Positions 20,573 through 29,410 of a DNA stretch of 64,000 nucleotides are shown one piece after another. The notes under the pieces were generated by a model. The model searched no databases, was not told the DNA's origin, and saw nothing but the letters and a program-made list of their open reading frames with translations. This stretch comes from Clostridium swellfunianum. Its GTDB lineage: Bacteria > Bacillota > Clostridia > Clostridiales > Clostridiaceae. Position 1 is the first letter of the stretch. Each line of letters starts with the position of its first letter. The stretch covers positions 2,836,036 to 2,900,035 of the forward strand of contig NZ_JAMOFV010000006.1 in NCBI RefSeq assembly GCF_023656515.1. Direction: 5' to 3'. The position numbers were made by a program, and so were the translations under genes.

Positions 20573-20602
20573 AAAAGAGGGATTTTCCCTCTTTTTTTAT
20601 TT
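20573..20602 (+). terminator. Terminator after rpsI
   Basis: AAAAGAGGGA (20,573-20,582) and TCCCTCTTTT (20,586-20,595) form a hairpin merging into a T-run. It ends the rplM-rpsI transcript. Confidence 0.92.
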
Positions 20603-20786
20603 TTTTTGATTATTCTATTTGTTAATTTTATTAATTTTTTGTAATAATGAGTTTAATTGGATTTAGGCAGCCTGCACAATGTAGAGGCTTTATTTCAGTA
20701 AAGTTTTCAAAAAATATCCTAACTTAAAAATTAAAATGTAGTACAGAATATATAAAGATAAATAAAAATTTATAGGAGGGATTTTA

Positions 20787-21506
20787 GTGCAGTATAAGGT
20801 ATATTTAAAACGGAGACTTATAATTGTTGCCACTTTAGTTCTTACCTTGTTAGTATACGCAGTTATAAAATCTACACTGTTAGTTGCAGCACAAAATGAT
20901 TCTGCAAACGACAAAAAAGTAATATTAATAGATCCAGGACACGGAGGTTATGATGGAGGAGCAGAAGGGAAAAGCGGGATAAAAGAAAAGGATATCAACT
21001 TAAAAATTAGCTTAAAGCTCAAAGATATATTAGAAGCAAAAGGATTTAACGTAGTCATGACTAGGGAAGATGATAGAGCGCTGTTGAACGATGGGAAAAG
21101 AATTGGAACTAAGAAAGCTCAAGATATAGCTAACAGATGTAAGATAAAACAGGATTCAAACGCAGACGCATTTATAAGTATACATCAAAATCATTTTCCA
21201 CAAGGCAAGTATTATGGATCACAAGTTTGGTACTCAAAAAGTAAAGGCAGTTCTGAGCTTGCCCGAATAACGCAAGAGAACTTAAAGATAGATATAAATG
21301 CGGAAAATAAAAGAGTGGAAAAACCTGCAAGAGATGATTATAAAATATTAACATGTAGTGATATAATGCCATCTATTTTGGTTGAGTGCGGATTTTTATC
21401 TAACTACGAGGAAGAAAAGCTTCTTCAAGATGAAAATTACCAACAAAAAATAGCAGATTCACTGGCAAAATCAATAGGTAACTATTTAGAAAACAATAAA
21501 AATTAA
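20787..21506 (+). CDS. cwlD: N-acetylmuramoyl-L-alanine amidase CwlD
   Basis: The 239-aa protein has an N-terminal membrane anchor or signal (about 10-32) and an Amidase_3 domain. Zinc ligands are visible as H52 in IDPGHGG, E67 in IKEKDIN and the histidine of SIHQNHF; the catalytic glutamate is in LVECGF. CwlD strips peptides from muramic acid so muramic-delta-lactam can form in the spore cortex. Its place after rpsI matches other spore formers. The start is GTG 20,787 after AGGAGGG. I could not identify a clear sporulation promoter in the 180-bp AT-rich gap before it. Confidence 0.9.
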   Translation: MQYKVYLKRRLIIVATLVLTLLVYAVIKSTLLVAAQNDSANDKKVILIDPGHGGYDGGAEGKSGIKEKDINLKISLKLKDILEAKGFNVVMTREDDRALLNDGKRIGTKKAQDIANRCKIKQDSNADAFISIHQNHFPQGKYYGSQVWYSKSKGSSELARITQENLKIDINAENKRVEKPARDDYKILTCSDIMPSILVECGFLSNYEEEKLLQDENYQQKIADSLAKSIGNYLENNKN

Positions 21507-21515
21507 ATATTCTAG

Positions 21516-21556
21516 AAAAAGCGACATATTGCCTGGGTAATATGTCGCTTTTTAAA
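21516..21556 (+). terminator. Terminator after cwlD
   Basis: AAAAAGCGACATATT (21,516-21,530) and AATATGTCGCTTTTT (21,539-21,553) are perfect 15-bp arms around an 8-nt loop. It insulates the glutamate operon from cwlD. Confidence 0.93.
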
Positions 21557-21641
21557 TTTAAAAGTTTAAAAACTGGAGTGATGGCGATCTAGCAAAAAAC
21601 AAAAAAAATGAATAAAAACATTCAGATTATTTGAAAAGATA

Positions 21642-21670
21642 TTGAAACAACCAGTCCAATATGGTATCAT
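21642..21670 (+). promoter_or_regulatory. Promoter of the glutamate-fermentation operon
   Basis: TTGAAA (21,642-21,647), a 17-bp spacer and TATCAT (21,665-21,670). The predicted start is about 21,677. The spacer carries the near-palindrome CCAATATGG, which could also be read by the regulator encoded downstream. Confidence 0.75.
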
Positions 21671-21678
21671 TATATTAA

Positions 21679-21699
21679 CCAATGGATTAGTCCATTAGG
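21679..21699 (+). promoter_or_regulatory. Probable GntR operator
   Basis: CCAATGGA-TTAG-TCCATTAGG is an inverted repeat with a perfect core AATGGA/TCCATT (21,681-21,696). It starts at the predicted transcription start. A repressor bound here would block the promoter, so the GntR-family product of the first gene probably autoregulates the operon. The ligand is unknown. Confidence 0.6.
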
Positions 21700-21712
21700 C
21701 CAATAAACTTCC

Positions 21713-22696
21713 ATGGGAGGGATTGTTATAGAAATTCTATTGAACAAAGATAGTGGAGTTCCATTGTATCTACAGGTAAAAAAACAAATAATGGATCTGA
21801 TTCGAAATGGCTCTCTCAAGATTGGAAGTAAAATGCCTACTGAAAGAGAACTTTCAGAAAGACTCAAGGTTAGTAGAAATACTATAAGTACAGCTTACAA
21901 GGAATTAGAGCAGGAAGGCGTCTTAAAGTCCTATCAAGGGAGAGGTACTTTTGTTGCAGAGGAAGCTAAGCCTTGGAAAGCATATGGAATTAAAGATAAA
22001 ATAATAAAATTTGTAGATTTAGGTCTTGAAGAAGCGTTAGAAACAGGTATTGATCCAGATGAGTTTTTGGAAATCGTGGCACTCAGGATTAATGAGAAAA
22101 AAGAACAAATGAGTAAAATGACTGCTGTATATATAGAATGTAATGTCGAACAAGCTAGGATGTTTAGCCAGCAGTTAAGTAAAAGTACAAATATGAACAT
22201 AATACCTCTTACTTTGCCTGATCTACATAAGATGGAGCAATCGACTAAAGATCTAATTGAAAAATCTCAGGTTATAATAGCTACTTTTAACCATGTCAAT
22301 GAAGTTAAGGAGCTTACAGGAAGCTTTAAGAGAGAGGTACTTGGTATAGCTATAAATCCTGACCTAGGAACAATTGTTAAGATAGCAAGGTTTCCTGATG
22401 GAGTTAAGTTTGGATTTATTTGCATATCGGAAGAGTTCAAGTTCAAGATAAGAGGTGCTTTAGAAGAAGCAGGATTAGGAAATATAAATATTGTGTATTC
22501 AAACACTCACGATGAGGAAGAATTAAAAGAAATAATAAATAATTCAGATGTGCTTATTGTATCTCCAGGAAGGTACAATGATGTTAAAGAGTTAAATAAG
22601 GACAACAAAGAAATTATAAGGTTTTTATATAGTTTAGATGATGGTTCAGTAAAAGCATTAAAACCCAAAATACTTGAAATAAATTATCTTAAATAA
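21713..22696 (+). CDS. GntR-family transcriptional regulator of the glutamate operon
   Basis: The 327-aa reading has an N-terminal GntR winged helix (about 16-80: PLYLQVKKQIMDLIRNG, then MPTERELSERLKVSRNTIS). The C-terminal part (about 100-327) is not an obvious UTRA, FCD or aminotransferase domain and looks like an alpha/beta sensor fold. The start is uncertain. ATG 21,713 overlaps GGGAGGG and has no ribosome binding site of its own, while the residues EILLNKDSGVPLYLQ expected next to the initiator methionine follow an ATA at 21,728, at ideal spacing. It heads the operon and overlaps its operator region, so local regulation is inferred. Confidence 0.88.
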   Translation: MGGIVIEILLNKDSGVPLYLQVKKQIMDLIRNGSLKIGSKMPTERELSERLKVSRNTISTAYKELEQEGVLKSYQGRGTFVAEEAKPWKAYGIKDKIIKFVDLGLEEALETGIDPDEFLEIVALRINEKKEQMSKMTAVYIECNVEQARMFSQQLSKSTNMNIIPLTLPDLHKMEQSTKDLIEKSQVIIATFNHVNEVKELTGSFKREVLGIAINPDLGTIVKIARFPDGVKFGFICISEEFKFKIRGALEEAGLGNINIVYSNTHDEEELKEIINNSDVLIVSPGRYNDVKELNKDNKEIIRFLYSLDDGSVKALKPKILEINYLK

Positions 22697-22708
22697 GGAG
22701 AGTAAATT

Positions 22709-23113
22709 ATGAAAACTATAGTTCTTGGAGTTATTGGATCAGACTGTCATGCAGTAGGTAACAAAATACTAGATCATGCTTTAACAGAAGCAGGCTACAA
22801 TGTTATAAACATAGGTGTTTTATCACCACAAGAGGATTTTATAAATGCAGCAATTGAAACAAGTGCTCATGCAATCCTTGTATCTTCCCTTTATGGACAT
22901 GGAGAAATTGACTGTAGAGGTTTACGTGAAAAGTGCGATGAAGCAGGACTTAAGGGGATAAAACTGTATGTAGGTGGAAACATAGTTGTAGGAAAACAGA
23001 ACTGGGAAGATGTTTATCAAAGATTTGTAGCTATGGGCTTTGACAGAGTCTATCCACCAGGAACTTCTACTGAAACTGCTGTTAAAGATTTAAGAGAAGA
23101 CCTTGGAGAATAA
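22709..23113 (+). CDS. glmS: Glutamate mutase sigma subunit (methylaspartate mutase S)
   Basis: The 134-aa B12-binding subunit has the DxHxxG motif GSDCHAVG (D12, H14, G17), in which the histidine replaces dimethylbenzimidazole as the cobalt ligand, and SSLYGHGE later in the fold. With GlmE it interconverts L-glutamate and (2S,3S)-3-methylaspartate, the first step of the methylaspartate pathway. Length and sequence resemble MutS of Clostridium tetanomorphum. AAGGAGAG precedes the ATG, 12 nt after the regulator. It is also called mutS, but it is not the mismatch-repair gene. Confidence 0.96.
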   Translation: MKTIVLGVIGSDCHAVGNKILDHALTEAGYNVINIGVLSPQEDFINAAIETSAHAILVSSLYGHGEIDCRGLREKCDEAGLKGIKLYVGGNIVVGKQNWEDVYQRFVAMGFDRVYPPGTSTETAVKDLREDLGE

Positions 23114-23185
23114 CATAAAATTGAGGATGAAGAATGATAAACAAAAGTTTTAATTCGGTAATTCTTAATTTTTAGAGGTGGTATT

Positions 23186-24577
23186 ATGAAGGCATATTTA
23201 CTTATAGATTTTGGCAGTACTTACACTAAGCTTACTGCGGTAGATATTGAGAATGAGGAAATACTTGCTACAGCAAAGGATATTACTACTGTAGAAAGTG
23301 ATATAATGATAGGATTTAATAAAGCATATGAGGTGCTTATGGAAGCACTTGAAGGCAAGGAAGTAGAATTTGTAAAAAAACTTGCCTGCTCCTCAGCTGC
23401 AGGAGGACTCAAAATGGTTGCTATTGGGCTTGTTCCAGAGCTAACCGCAGAGGCTGCAAAAAGAGCAGCTCTTGGTGCTGGAGCCAGAGTATTAAAAGTT
23501 TACAGCTATGACCTTACTTCAAAAGAAGTAGATGAAATTAAAAATTCAAATTTAGATATTATTCTTTTAGCCGGGGGAACGGATGGCGGAAATAAAGAAT
23601 GTATAATTCATAATGCCAAAGTTCTAGCCGAAGGTGGTATAAAACTTCCTATAGTTGTAGCAGGAAATAAAGTTGCAGTTGATGAAGTTGAGGAGATATT
23701 TAACAAAGCAGACGTTTACTACAGAACAACAGAAAACGTTATGCCTAGGCTAAGTGTTTTAAATGTAGAACCTGCACGAGAAGAAATTAGAAAAATTTTC
23801 ATGGCAAAGATTATCGAAGCTAAAGGAATGAAAAAAGCAGAAAGTTTTATAAGTGGAATTCTCATGCCAACTCCAGCTGCTGTACTTAAAGCAGCAAGAG
23901 TGCTTAGCGAAGGAAGCGATAAGGAAGATGGAATCGGAGATTTGATAATAGTTGATATTGGTGGTGCTACTACAGATATTCACTCTATTGCTGATGGAGA
24001 ACCATCAAAGCAAGGTGTAACTCTTAGGGGACTTCAAGAACCATTTGCTAAGAGAACTGTTGAGGGTGATTTGGGAATGAGATATTCTGCTCTTTCACTT
24101 TGGGAAGCAGCAGGAACAAGAAGAGTTCAAAAATATTTAAAGGATAAAAGCATAGATGTAGAGGAAAACTGTAAATATCGTTCACAAAATATAAAAATGG
24201 TGCCTAGTTCAGAAGAAGAAATAAAGTTTGATGAAGCTATGGCTAAGGTGGCAACAGACATGGCTATGGAAAGGCACGTAGGAGTCATTGAAAGTGTCTA
24301 TACACCTATGGGAGTAGTTTATTCTCAGGTTGGAAAAGATTTGTTGCCAGTTAAGTATTTTATAGGAACAGGCGGCGTGCTAGTTCATAGCAAAAATCCA
24401 GCCGATATCTTAAAAGCAGGAACCTTTGATATGAGCAATCCTACCTATTTAAAGCCTCAAAATCCAGGCTATTTATTAGATAAAACTTATGTAATGTCAG
24501 CTATGGGACTTTTAGCTGAAGATTATCCAGACATGGCAGTAAGAATTATGAAAAAATACTTAGTTGAAGTATCCTAA
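23186..24577 (+). CDS. glmL: Glutamate mutase accessory/reactivating protein GlmL
   Basis: The 463-aa actin/Hsp70-fold ATPase has phosphate motifs LIDFGSTYTKLTAVD at the N-terminus and DIGGATTDIHS near residue 257. MutL/GlmL proteins lie between the S and E genes and are believed to exchange damaged cobalamin on glutamate mutase, like diol-dehydratase reactivases. AGAGGTGG precedes the ATG; the 72-nt gap before it holds nothing I recognise. It is not the mismatch-repair MutL. Confidence 0.93.
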   Translation: MKAYLLIDFGSTYTKLTAVDIENEEILATAKDITTVESDIMIGFNKAYEVLMEALEGKEVEFVKKLACSSAAGGLKMVAIGLVPELTAEAAKRAALGAGARVLKVYSYDLTSKEVDEIKNSNLDIILLAGGTDGGNKECIIHNAKVLAEGGIKLPIVVAGNKVAVDEVEEIFNKADVYYRTTENVMPRLSVLNVEPAREEIRKIFMAKIIEAKGMKKAESFISGILMPTPAAVLKAARVLSEGSDKEDGIGDLIIVDIGGATTDIHSIADGEPSKQGVTLRGLQEPFAKRTVEGDLGMRYSALSLWEAAGTRRVQKYLKDKSIDVEENCKYRSQNIKMVPSSEEEIKFDEAMAKVATDMAMERHVGVIESVYTPMGVVYSQVGKDLLPVKYFIGTGGVLVHSKNPADILKAGTFDMSNPTYLKPQNPGYLLDKTYVMSAMGLLAEDYPDMAVRIMKKYLVEVS

Positions 24578-24595
24578 TATACAGGGGGAAAGAAA

Positions 24596-26050
24596 ATGGA
24601 GCTTAAAAATAAAAAATGGACTGAAGAAGAATTTTTTAAAGTAAGAGAAGAGGTTTTAAATCATTGGCCAACGGGTAAGGATGTTAATTTAAATGATGCA
24701 GTTGAGTATCTAAAGAAGGTTCCAGAACACAAGAATTTTTCAAAAAAGCTTAGAAAAGCTAAGGAAGAAGGAGTTACATTAGCTCAGCCAAGAGCAGGTG
24801 TTGCTTTAATAAGTGAGCACATTGAGCTTTTAACCTATCTTCAAGATGTTGGTGAAGCTGACCTATTGCCATCAACTATAGATAGCTATACAAGACAAAA
24901 TAGATATGATGAGTGTCAGGTTGGAATAGATGAGAGTATTGCAGCTGGACGTTCTTTATTAAATGGATTTCCAGGAGTTAACCATGGAGTTCAAGGATGT
25001 AAGCAGGTGTTTGAAGCTGTAAACTTGCCGCTTCAAGCAAGACACGGTACACCAGATGCTAGATTATTATCAGAAATAATACATGCAGCTGGATGGACAT
25101 CAAACGAAGGCGGCGGAATCTCCTATAACATTCCTTATGCTAAGAGTGTAAGTATAGAAAAGACACTTTTAGATTGGCAGTACTGCGATAGACTTGTTGG
25201 TTTCTATGAAGAGCAAGGAATTTCAATAAATAGAGAACCTTTTGGACCATTAACAGGAACTTTAGTACCTCCAAGTACTTCAAACGTAGTTGCTATTATA
25301 GAAGCACTTCTCGCAGCAGAGCAGGGAGTTAAAAATATAACTGTAGGATACGGCATGTGCGGTAACATGATTCAAGACGTTGCAGCTATGAGGGCTTTAG
25401 AAGAACAAGTAAATGAATATCTAGTACAAAAAGGTTACAAAGATGTTTATATAACTACAGTGTTCCACCAATGGATGGGAGGATTCCCTCAGGATGAAGC
25501 TAAGGCTTTTGGACTTATATCCTTAGGGGCAGCAACTGCAGCACTTGCAGGAGCAACAAAGGTTATAGTTAAGACTCCTCACGAAGCTATTGGCATTCCT
25601 ACTAAGGAAGCTAATGGTCAAGGTATTAGAGCCACAAAAATGGCATTAAACTTATTAAGAGGACAGAGAATGCCTTTATCAAAGGAACTAGAAACTGAAA
25701 TAGCAATTATAAAAGCTGAAACTAAGTGCATGCTTGATAAGGTTTATGAGCTTGGAAATGGTGATCTTGCTATAGGAACCGTTAAGGCTTTTTCCAGCGG
25801 CGTTGTGGATATTCCATTTGCACCAAGCAAATATAATGCAGGCAAGATGATGCCAGCAAGAGATAACAATGGAGCCGTTAGATATCTAGAATTTGGAAAC
25901 CTTCCTTTTAGCCAAGAGCTTAAGGCGTACAACAGAAAGAAGCTTGAAGAAAGAGGAAAGTATGAAGGAAGAGATGTAAGCTTCCAGATGACTATTGATG
26001 ATATATTTGCTGTTGGTAAAGGTGTCTTGATAGGAAGACCAGGAAAATAA
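24596..26050 (+). CDS. glmE: Glutamate mutase epsilon subunit
   Basis: The 484-aa catalytic TIM-barrel subunit ([19 protein letters not shown]) matches the usual length of about 483 aa. It contains the substrate region [13 protein letters not shown] and [19 protein letters not shown], with the arginine clusters expected to bind glutamate carboxylates. It forms an E2S2 holoenzyme with GlmS and adenosylcobalamin. GGGGGAAAG precedes the ATG, 18 nt after glmL. Confidence 0.96.
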   Translation: MELKNKKWTEEEFFKVREEVLNHWPTGKDVNLNDAVEYLKKVPEHKNFSKKLRKAKEEGVTLAQPRAGVALISEHIELLTYLQDVGEADLLPSTIDSYTRQNRYDECQVGIDESIAAGRSLLNGFPGVNHGVQGCKQVFEAVNLPLQARHGTPDARLLSEIIHAAGWTSNEGGGISYNIPYAKSVSIEKTLLDWQYCDRLVGFYEEQGISINREPFGPLTGTLVPPSTSNVVAIIEALLAAEQGVKNITVGYGMCGNMIQDVAAMRALEEQVNEYLVQKGYKDVYITTVFHQWMGGFPQDEAKAFGLISLGAATAALAGATKVIVKTPHEAIGIPTKEANGQGIRATKMALNLLRGQRMPLSKELETEIAIIKAETKCMLDKVYELGNGDLAIGTVKAFSSGVVDIPFAPSKYNAGKMMPARDNNGAVRYLEFGNLPFSQELKAYNRKKLEERGKYEGRDVSFQMTIDDIFAVGKGVLIGRPGK

Positions 26051-26086
26051 ATTTTGTGAATAACTGCGTAAATATTTAAATATAGA

Positions 26087-26122
26087 ACTAGATAACTAGG
26101 TACAGGTACCTAGTTATCTAGT
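26087..26122 (+). other. Perfect 17-bp inverted repeat between glmE and mal
   Basis: Arms 26,087-26,103 and 26,106-26,122 (ACTAGATAACTAGGTAC and its complement) are perfect with a 2-nt centre. The following bases are A-rich, so it is not a normal intrinsic terminator. It may set mRNA stability between glm and mal or be a protein-binding palindrome. Confidence 0.55.
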
Positions 26123-26127
26123 AAAAA

Positions 26128-26170
26128 TATATAAACATAAGAACATAAGAATATAAAAAGGTAACAATAT
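26128..26170 (+). repeat. Degenerate ATAAGAA-type AT repeat
   Basis: Short units such as CATAAGAA, CATAAGAA, TATAAAAAG recur before mal. A similar and longer run is at 46,066-46,120. This is low-complexity sequence with no evident coding role. Confidence 0.4.
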
Positions 26171-26207
26171 AAAAACTTTAATTTTTGGTGGAAGAAGGCG
26201 TAGTGAA

Positions 26208-27455
26208 ATGAAAATAATCGATGTGGTTTGTTCTGGTGGAAGAACTGGATTTTACTTTGATGACCAAAGAGCTATTAAAAGGGGTGCTAAGCACGATGGT
26301 TTTACTTATGTTGGTGAACCTGTAACAGATGGCTTTAAGGCAGTTAGAATGGCTGGAGAGTCTATTTCTGTTATGCTGATATTAGAAGATGGTCAGGTTG
26401 CACATGGTGATTGCGCGGCTGTTCAATATTCAGGAGCAGGTGGAAGAGATCCATTATTCTTAGCAGGAGATTTTATTCCTGTAATCGAAGAAAAAATAGC
26501 TCCAAAGCTTATAGGAAGAGAACTTACAACATTTAAGGAAATGGCTGAAGAATTTGATAAGATGAGCATTGATGGTCAAAGACTTCATACAGCTATTAGA
26601 TATGGTATTACTCAAGCCCTACTTGATGCAGTTGCAAAAGCTAGAAAGATAACTATGGCTGAGGTTGTTAGAGATGAATACAATACTGGTGTAAATATAA
26701 AGAGAATTCCTATCTTTACTCAATCAGGAGACGATAGATACGACAACGTTGATAAGATGATAATAAAGAGTGCAGACGTAATGCCGCATGCTCTTATCAA
26801 TCATGTTGAAGAAAAGCTTGGACTTAAGGGAGAAAAGCTTTTAGCTTATGTTGAATGGATGAGAGATAGAGTATTAAAGCTAAGAACTAGTGATTATTAC
26901 AATCCAGTATTTCATATAGATGTTTATGGAACTATAGGAGTTGCATTCAACTATGATATTACTGCTATGGCAGATTATCTTAAAACACTAGAGGAAGCTG
27001 CAAAACCATTCCACTTAAGAATTGAAGGACCTATGGATGTTGAGCATAGAGAAAGACAAATGGAAGCTCTTAGAGATTTAACAGCTGAGTTAGACAGAAG
27101 AGGTATAAATGTTGAGCTTGTTGCTGATGAATGGTGCAACACTTATGAGGACGTAGTATTCTTTGCTGACAATAAAGCTGGTCACATGCTTCAAATAAAA
27201 ACTCCAGACCTTGGCGGAGTAAACAATATAATTGAGTCCATACTTTACTGTAAGAAAAAAGGAATTGGAGCATACTGTGGTGGCACTTGCAACGAAACAA
27301 ATCGTTCAGCAGAAGTTACTACAAACATAGCAATAGGCTGCGGAGCTGATCAATGTCTTGCTAAACCTGGTATGGGTGTAGATGAAGGTTATATGATAGT
27401 TAATAATGAAATGAATAGAGTTATAGCACTCGTTAATAGAAGAAATAATAAGTAA
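26208..27455 (+). CDS. mal: Methylaspartate ammonia-lyase
   Basis: The 415-aa enolase-superfamily enzyme removes ammonia from (2S,3S)-3-methylaspartate to give mesaconate. The key residues fall at the positions known for the C. tetanomorphum enzyme: metal ligands D238, E273 and D307, catalytic K331 (QIKTPDLGG) and H194. The N-terminal FYFDDQRAIKRGAKHDGFTY is also characteristic. The ribosome binding site is weak (GGTGGAAGAAGG). It follows glmE and completes the two first pathway steps. Confidence 0.97.
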   Translation: MKIIDVVCSGGRTGFYFDDQRAIKRGAKHDGFTYVGEPVTDGFKAVRMAGESISVMLILEDGQVAHGDCAAVQYSGAGGRDPLFLAGDFIPVIEEKIAPKLIGRELTTFKEMAEEFDKMSIDGQRLHTAIRYGITQALLDAVAKARKITMAEVVRDEYNTGVNIKRIPIFTQSGDDRYDNVDKMIIKSADVMPHALINHVEEKLGLKGEKLLAYVEWMRDRVLKLRTSDYYNPVFHIDVYGTIGVAFNYDITAMADYLKTLEEAAKPFHLRIEGPMDVEHRERQMEALRDLTAELDRRGINVELVADEWCNTYEDVVFFADNKAGHMLQIKTPDLGGVNNIIESILYCKKKGIGAYCGGTCNETNRSAEVTTNIAIGCGADQCLAKPGMGVDEGYMIVNNEMNRVIALVNRRNNK

Positions 27456-27464
27456 CAAAGGTTG

Positions 27465-27492
27465 GAAGGCGGTTTAGGATTAAACTGCCTTC
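27465..27492 (+). other. Hairpin between mal and the hydratase genes
   Basis: GAAGGCGGTTTA (27,465-27,476) pairs with TAAACTGCCTTC (27,481-27,492), 11 of 12 matched, with a 4-nt loop. It is followed by TGTTATAT, a poor T-run, so termination would be partial at best. Confidence 0.5.
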
Positions 27493-27528
27493 TGTTATAT
27501 CTAATAAGTTTAGAGGGGAGATTTAGAA

Positions 27529-28371
27529 ATGAGAGAAATAAATGTGTCAGAAATAATATCAGCTGTTAGAAAGCTTTGCATTGATGCCAATTATTTTTTA
27601 TCAGATGACATTAAGCAAAAGCTTGAGGAAGCATACAAAGAAGAGGATTGGGCAATTGCTAAGGATATATTGGAGAAAATACTTACTAATGCTGGAATAG
27701 CTAAAAATGAAAGAATGCCTATGTGTCAGGATACCGGTATGACTGTTGTATTTGTAGAACTTGGTCAAGAAGTTCATATAACTGGTGGAAATCTTGAAGA
27801 AGCTATCAATGAAGGTGTTAGACAGGGCTATGCTGATGGCTATTTAAGAAAGTCTGTAGTTAAAGATCCTTTAAATAGAGTTAATACTGGGGATAATACA
27901 CCTGCAGTTGTGCATTATGAGATAGTTCCTGGGGATAAAATTAAGATTACAGTTTCACCCAAGGGCTTTGGTTCAGAAAATATGAGCAAGCTTAAAATGC
28001 TTAAACCTGCTGATGGAATTGAAGGGGTTAAAAATTTTGTTCTTCAAACAGTTAAAGAGGCAGGTCCTAATCCATGTCCTCCAATAATAGTTGGGGTTGG
28101 TATAGGTGGAACGTTTGAAAAATCTGCATTTATAGCTAAAAAATCATTACTAAGGCCAACTACGCAGAGAAACAGTGATCCTTTTTATGCTGAACTTGAG
28201 AATGAATTACTTGAAAAAATAAATGCGCTTGGAATAGGACCACAGGGATTTGGTGGAAAATCAACAGCTCTTTGTGTTAATATAGAAGTATATCCAACTC
28301 ATATAGCAGGACTACCTGTAGCAGTAAATATAAGCTGTCATGCTACAAGACATGCTGAGATAGAACTATAA
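27529..28371 (+). CDS. Class I fumarate hydratase family alpha subunit (probable mesaconase)
   Basis: The 280-aa iron-sulfur hydratase subunit has conserved cysteines in MPMCQDTGM, PNPCPP and ISCHATRHAE, expected to hold a [4Fe-4S] cluster. The family hydrates fumarate or mesaconate. Lying after mal and before citramalate-lyase genes, it most likely converts mesaconate to (S)-citramalate with the beta subunit 17 nt downstream. Fumarase side activity is possible. GAGGGGAG precedes the ATG. Confidence 0.88.
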   Translation: MREINVSEIISAVRKLCIDANYFLSDDIKQKLEEAYKEEDWAIAKDILEKILTNAGIAKNERMPMCQDTGMTVVFVELGQEVHITGGNLEEAINEGVRQGYADGYLRKSVVKDPLNRVNTGDNTPAVVHYEIVPGDKIKITVSPKGFGSENMSKLKMLKPADGIEGVKNFVLQTVKEAGPNPCPPIIVGVGIGGTFEKSAFIAKKSLLRPTTQRNSDPFYAELENELLEKINALGIGPQGFGGKSTALCVNIEVYPTHIAGLPVAVNISCHATRHAEIEL

Positions 28372-28387
28372 TGGGGGAAATTTAGTT

Positions 28388-28945
28388 ATGGAAAAGAAGA
28401 TTACAACTCCACTTACAGAAGAAAAAGTTAGAGAATTGAAGGCTGGAGACAGCGTATTAATAACTGGGACTATATATACAGCTAGAGATGCGGCTCATAA
28501 AAGATTAGTTGAACTATTAGAAAAGAGAGAGAAACTTCCAATAGATGTCAAGGATTCTATAGTGTATTATGTTGGACCAACTCCAGCAAAGCCAGGTCAA
28601 GCAATCGGATCAGCTGGACCAACTACAAGCTATAGAATGGATTCCTATTCTCCAAGACTTTTAGAGCTTGGTCTTAGAGGTATGATAGGAAAGGGCTTAA
28701 GAGGATCAGAAGTTATAGAATCAATTAAGAAAAATACTGGAGTATACTTTGGAGCTATAGGGGGAGCAGCTGCCCTTATAGGAAAATCAGTAGTGAAATC
28801 AGAGCTTGTAGCTTACGAAGACTTAGGAGCTGAAGCAATAAGGAAATTAGAGGTTGTAGATTTTCCTGTTGTGGTTGTTATAGACTGCGAAGGTAATAAT
28901 CTGTATGAGATTGGTCAAAAGAAATACTTAGATAGTTTAAAGTAA
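28388..28945 (+). CDS. Class I fumarate hydratase family beta subunit (probable mesaconase)
   Basis: The 185-aa partner has the family motifs SVLITGTIYTARDAAHKR and the GPTTSYRMDSYSP substrate loop. Two-subunit class I hydratases correspond to the N- and C-terminal halves of one-chain fumarases. GGGGGAAA precedes the ATG. Substrate assignment rests on the operon. Confidence 0.88.
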   Translation: MEKKITTPLTEEKVRELKAGDSVLITGTIYTARDAAHKRLVELLEKREKLPIDVKDSIVYYVGPTPAKPGQAIGSAGPTTSYRMDSYSPRLLELGLRGMIGKGLRGSEVIESIKKNTGVYFGAIGGAAALIGKSVVKSELVAYEDLGAEAIRKLEVVDFPVVVVIDCEGNNLYEIGQKKYLDSLK

Positions 28946-28968
28946 TTAACCATTTAAAATTAATAGTG

Positions 28969-29108
28969 TGTTTTGAAATAGCGTCGATATAGCTGCTAGT
29001 TTCATTGCAGAAATCATTGGGCGAATCTAGGAAAGTTTAAAATTTCTAGCTTAGCAGATGGTTTCTTAAGTGAAACTAGCAGCTATACCGTAGCACTATT
29101 TTAAAACG
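28969..29108 (+). repeat. 140-nt foldback element between mesaconase and citD
   Basis: Outer arms 28,969-29,004 and 29,071-29,108 include a perfect 17-bp core, TATAGCTGCTAGTTTCA against 29,071-29,087. The interior continues the fold: AGAAATCAT/ATGGTTTCT, GCGAATCTAG/CTAGCTTAGC and CTAGGAAA/TTTCTAG. The whole forms one long imperfect hairpin. It has no frame with a ribosome binding site and no T-run. A MITE-like insertion or an RNA control element are both possible. Confidence 0.6.
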
Positions 29109-29140
29109 CTTCCACTAACTTATAACTTAGAGGTGATTAG

Positions 29141-29410
29141 ATGAAAATAACAAAGGTAGCCAAGGCTGGTACACTAGAGTCGAATGATATCCTAGTTATG
29201 GTTTCTCCAAATGAAGATGGAGGAGTTAATCTTCTGCTAGAAAGCATAGTTATTAAACAGTTTGGCGATCAAATAAGAAAAGTTATTTTAGAAAAAGTCG
29301 ATGAAATGGAAATTAAAGATATAAGTATAAAGGCTCAGGATAAGGGTGCCTTAGATTTTGCTATAGCTGCAAGAGTAGAAGCTGCTATTAAAAGGGCGGT
29401 GAGTGAGTAA
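29141..29410 (+). CDS. citD: Citrate/citramalate lyase acyl carrier protein (gamma)
   Basis: The 89-aa CitD family protein begins MKITKVAKAGTLESNDILV. Ser14 in the GTLES motif is where the 2'-(5''-triphosphoribosyl)-3'-dephospho-CoA arm is attached in the family. The arm carries the acetyl/citramalyl thioester between CitF and CitE. TAGAGGTG precedes the ATG, and the stop overlaps citE by one base. Confidence 0.93.
   Translation: MKITKVAKAGTLESNDILVMVSPNEDGGVNLLLESIVIKQFGDQIRKVILEKVDEMEIKDISIKAQDKGALDFAIAARVEAAIKRAVSE

Noticed and set aside
22709-24577. DNA mismatch repair genes mutS and mutL
   Set aside because: The legacy names are shared, but the 134-aa product has a B12 DxHxxG motif and the 463-aa product is an actin-fold reactivase-like protein.
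26087-26122. Intrinsic terminator after glmE
   Set aside because: The palindrome is followed by an A-rich tract rather than Ts, and the operon evidently continues into mal.
28969-29108. Insertion sequence remnant
   Set aside because: No transposase fragment and no clear target-site duplication are visible, so only a foldback or MITE-like element can be proposed.
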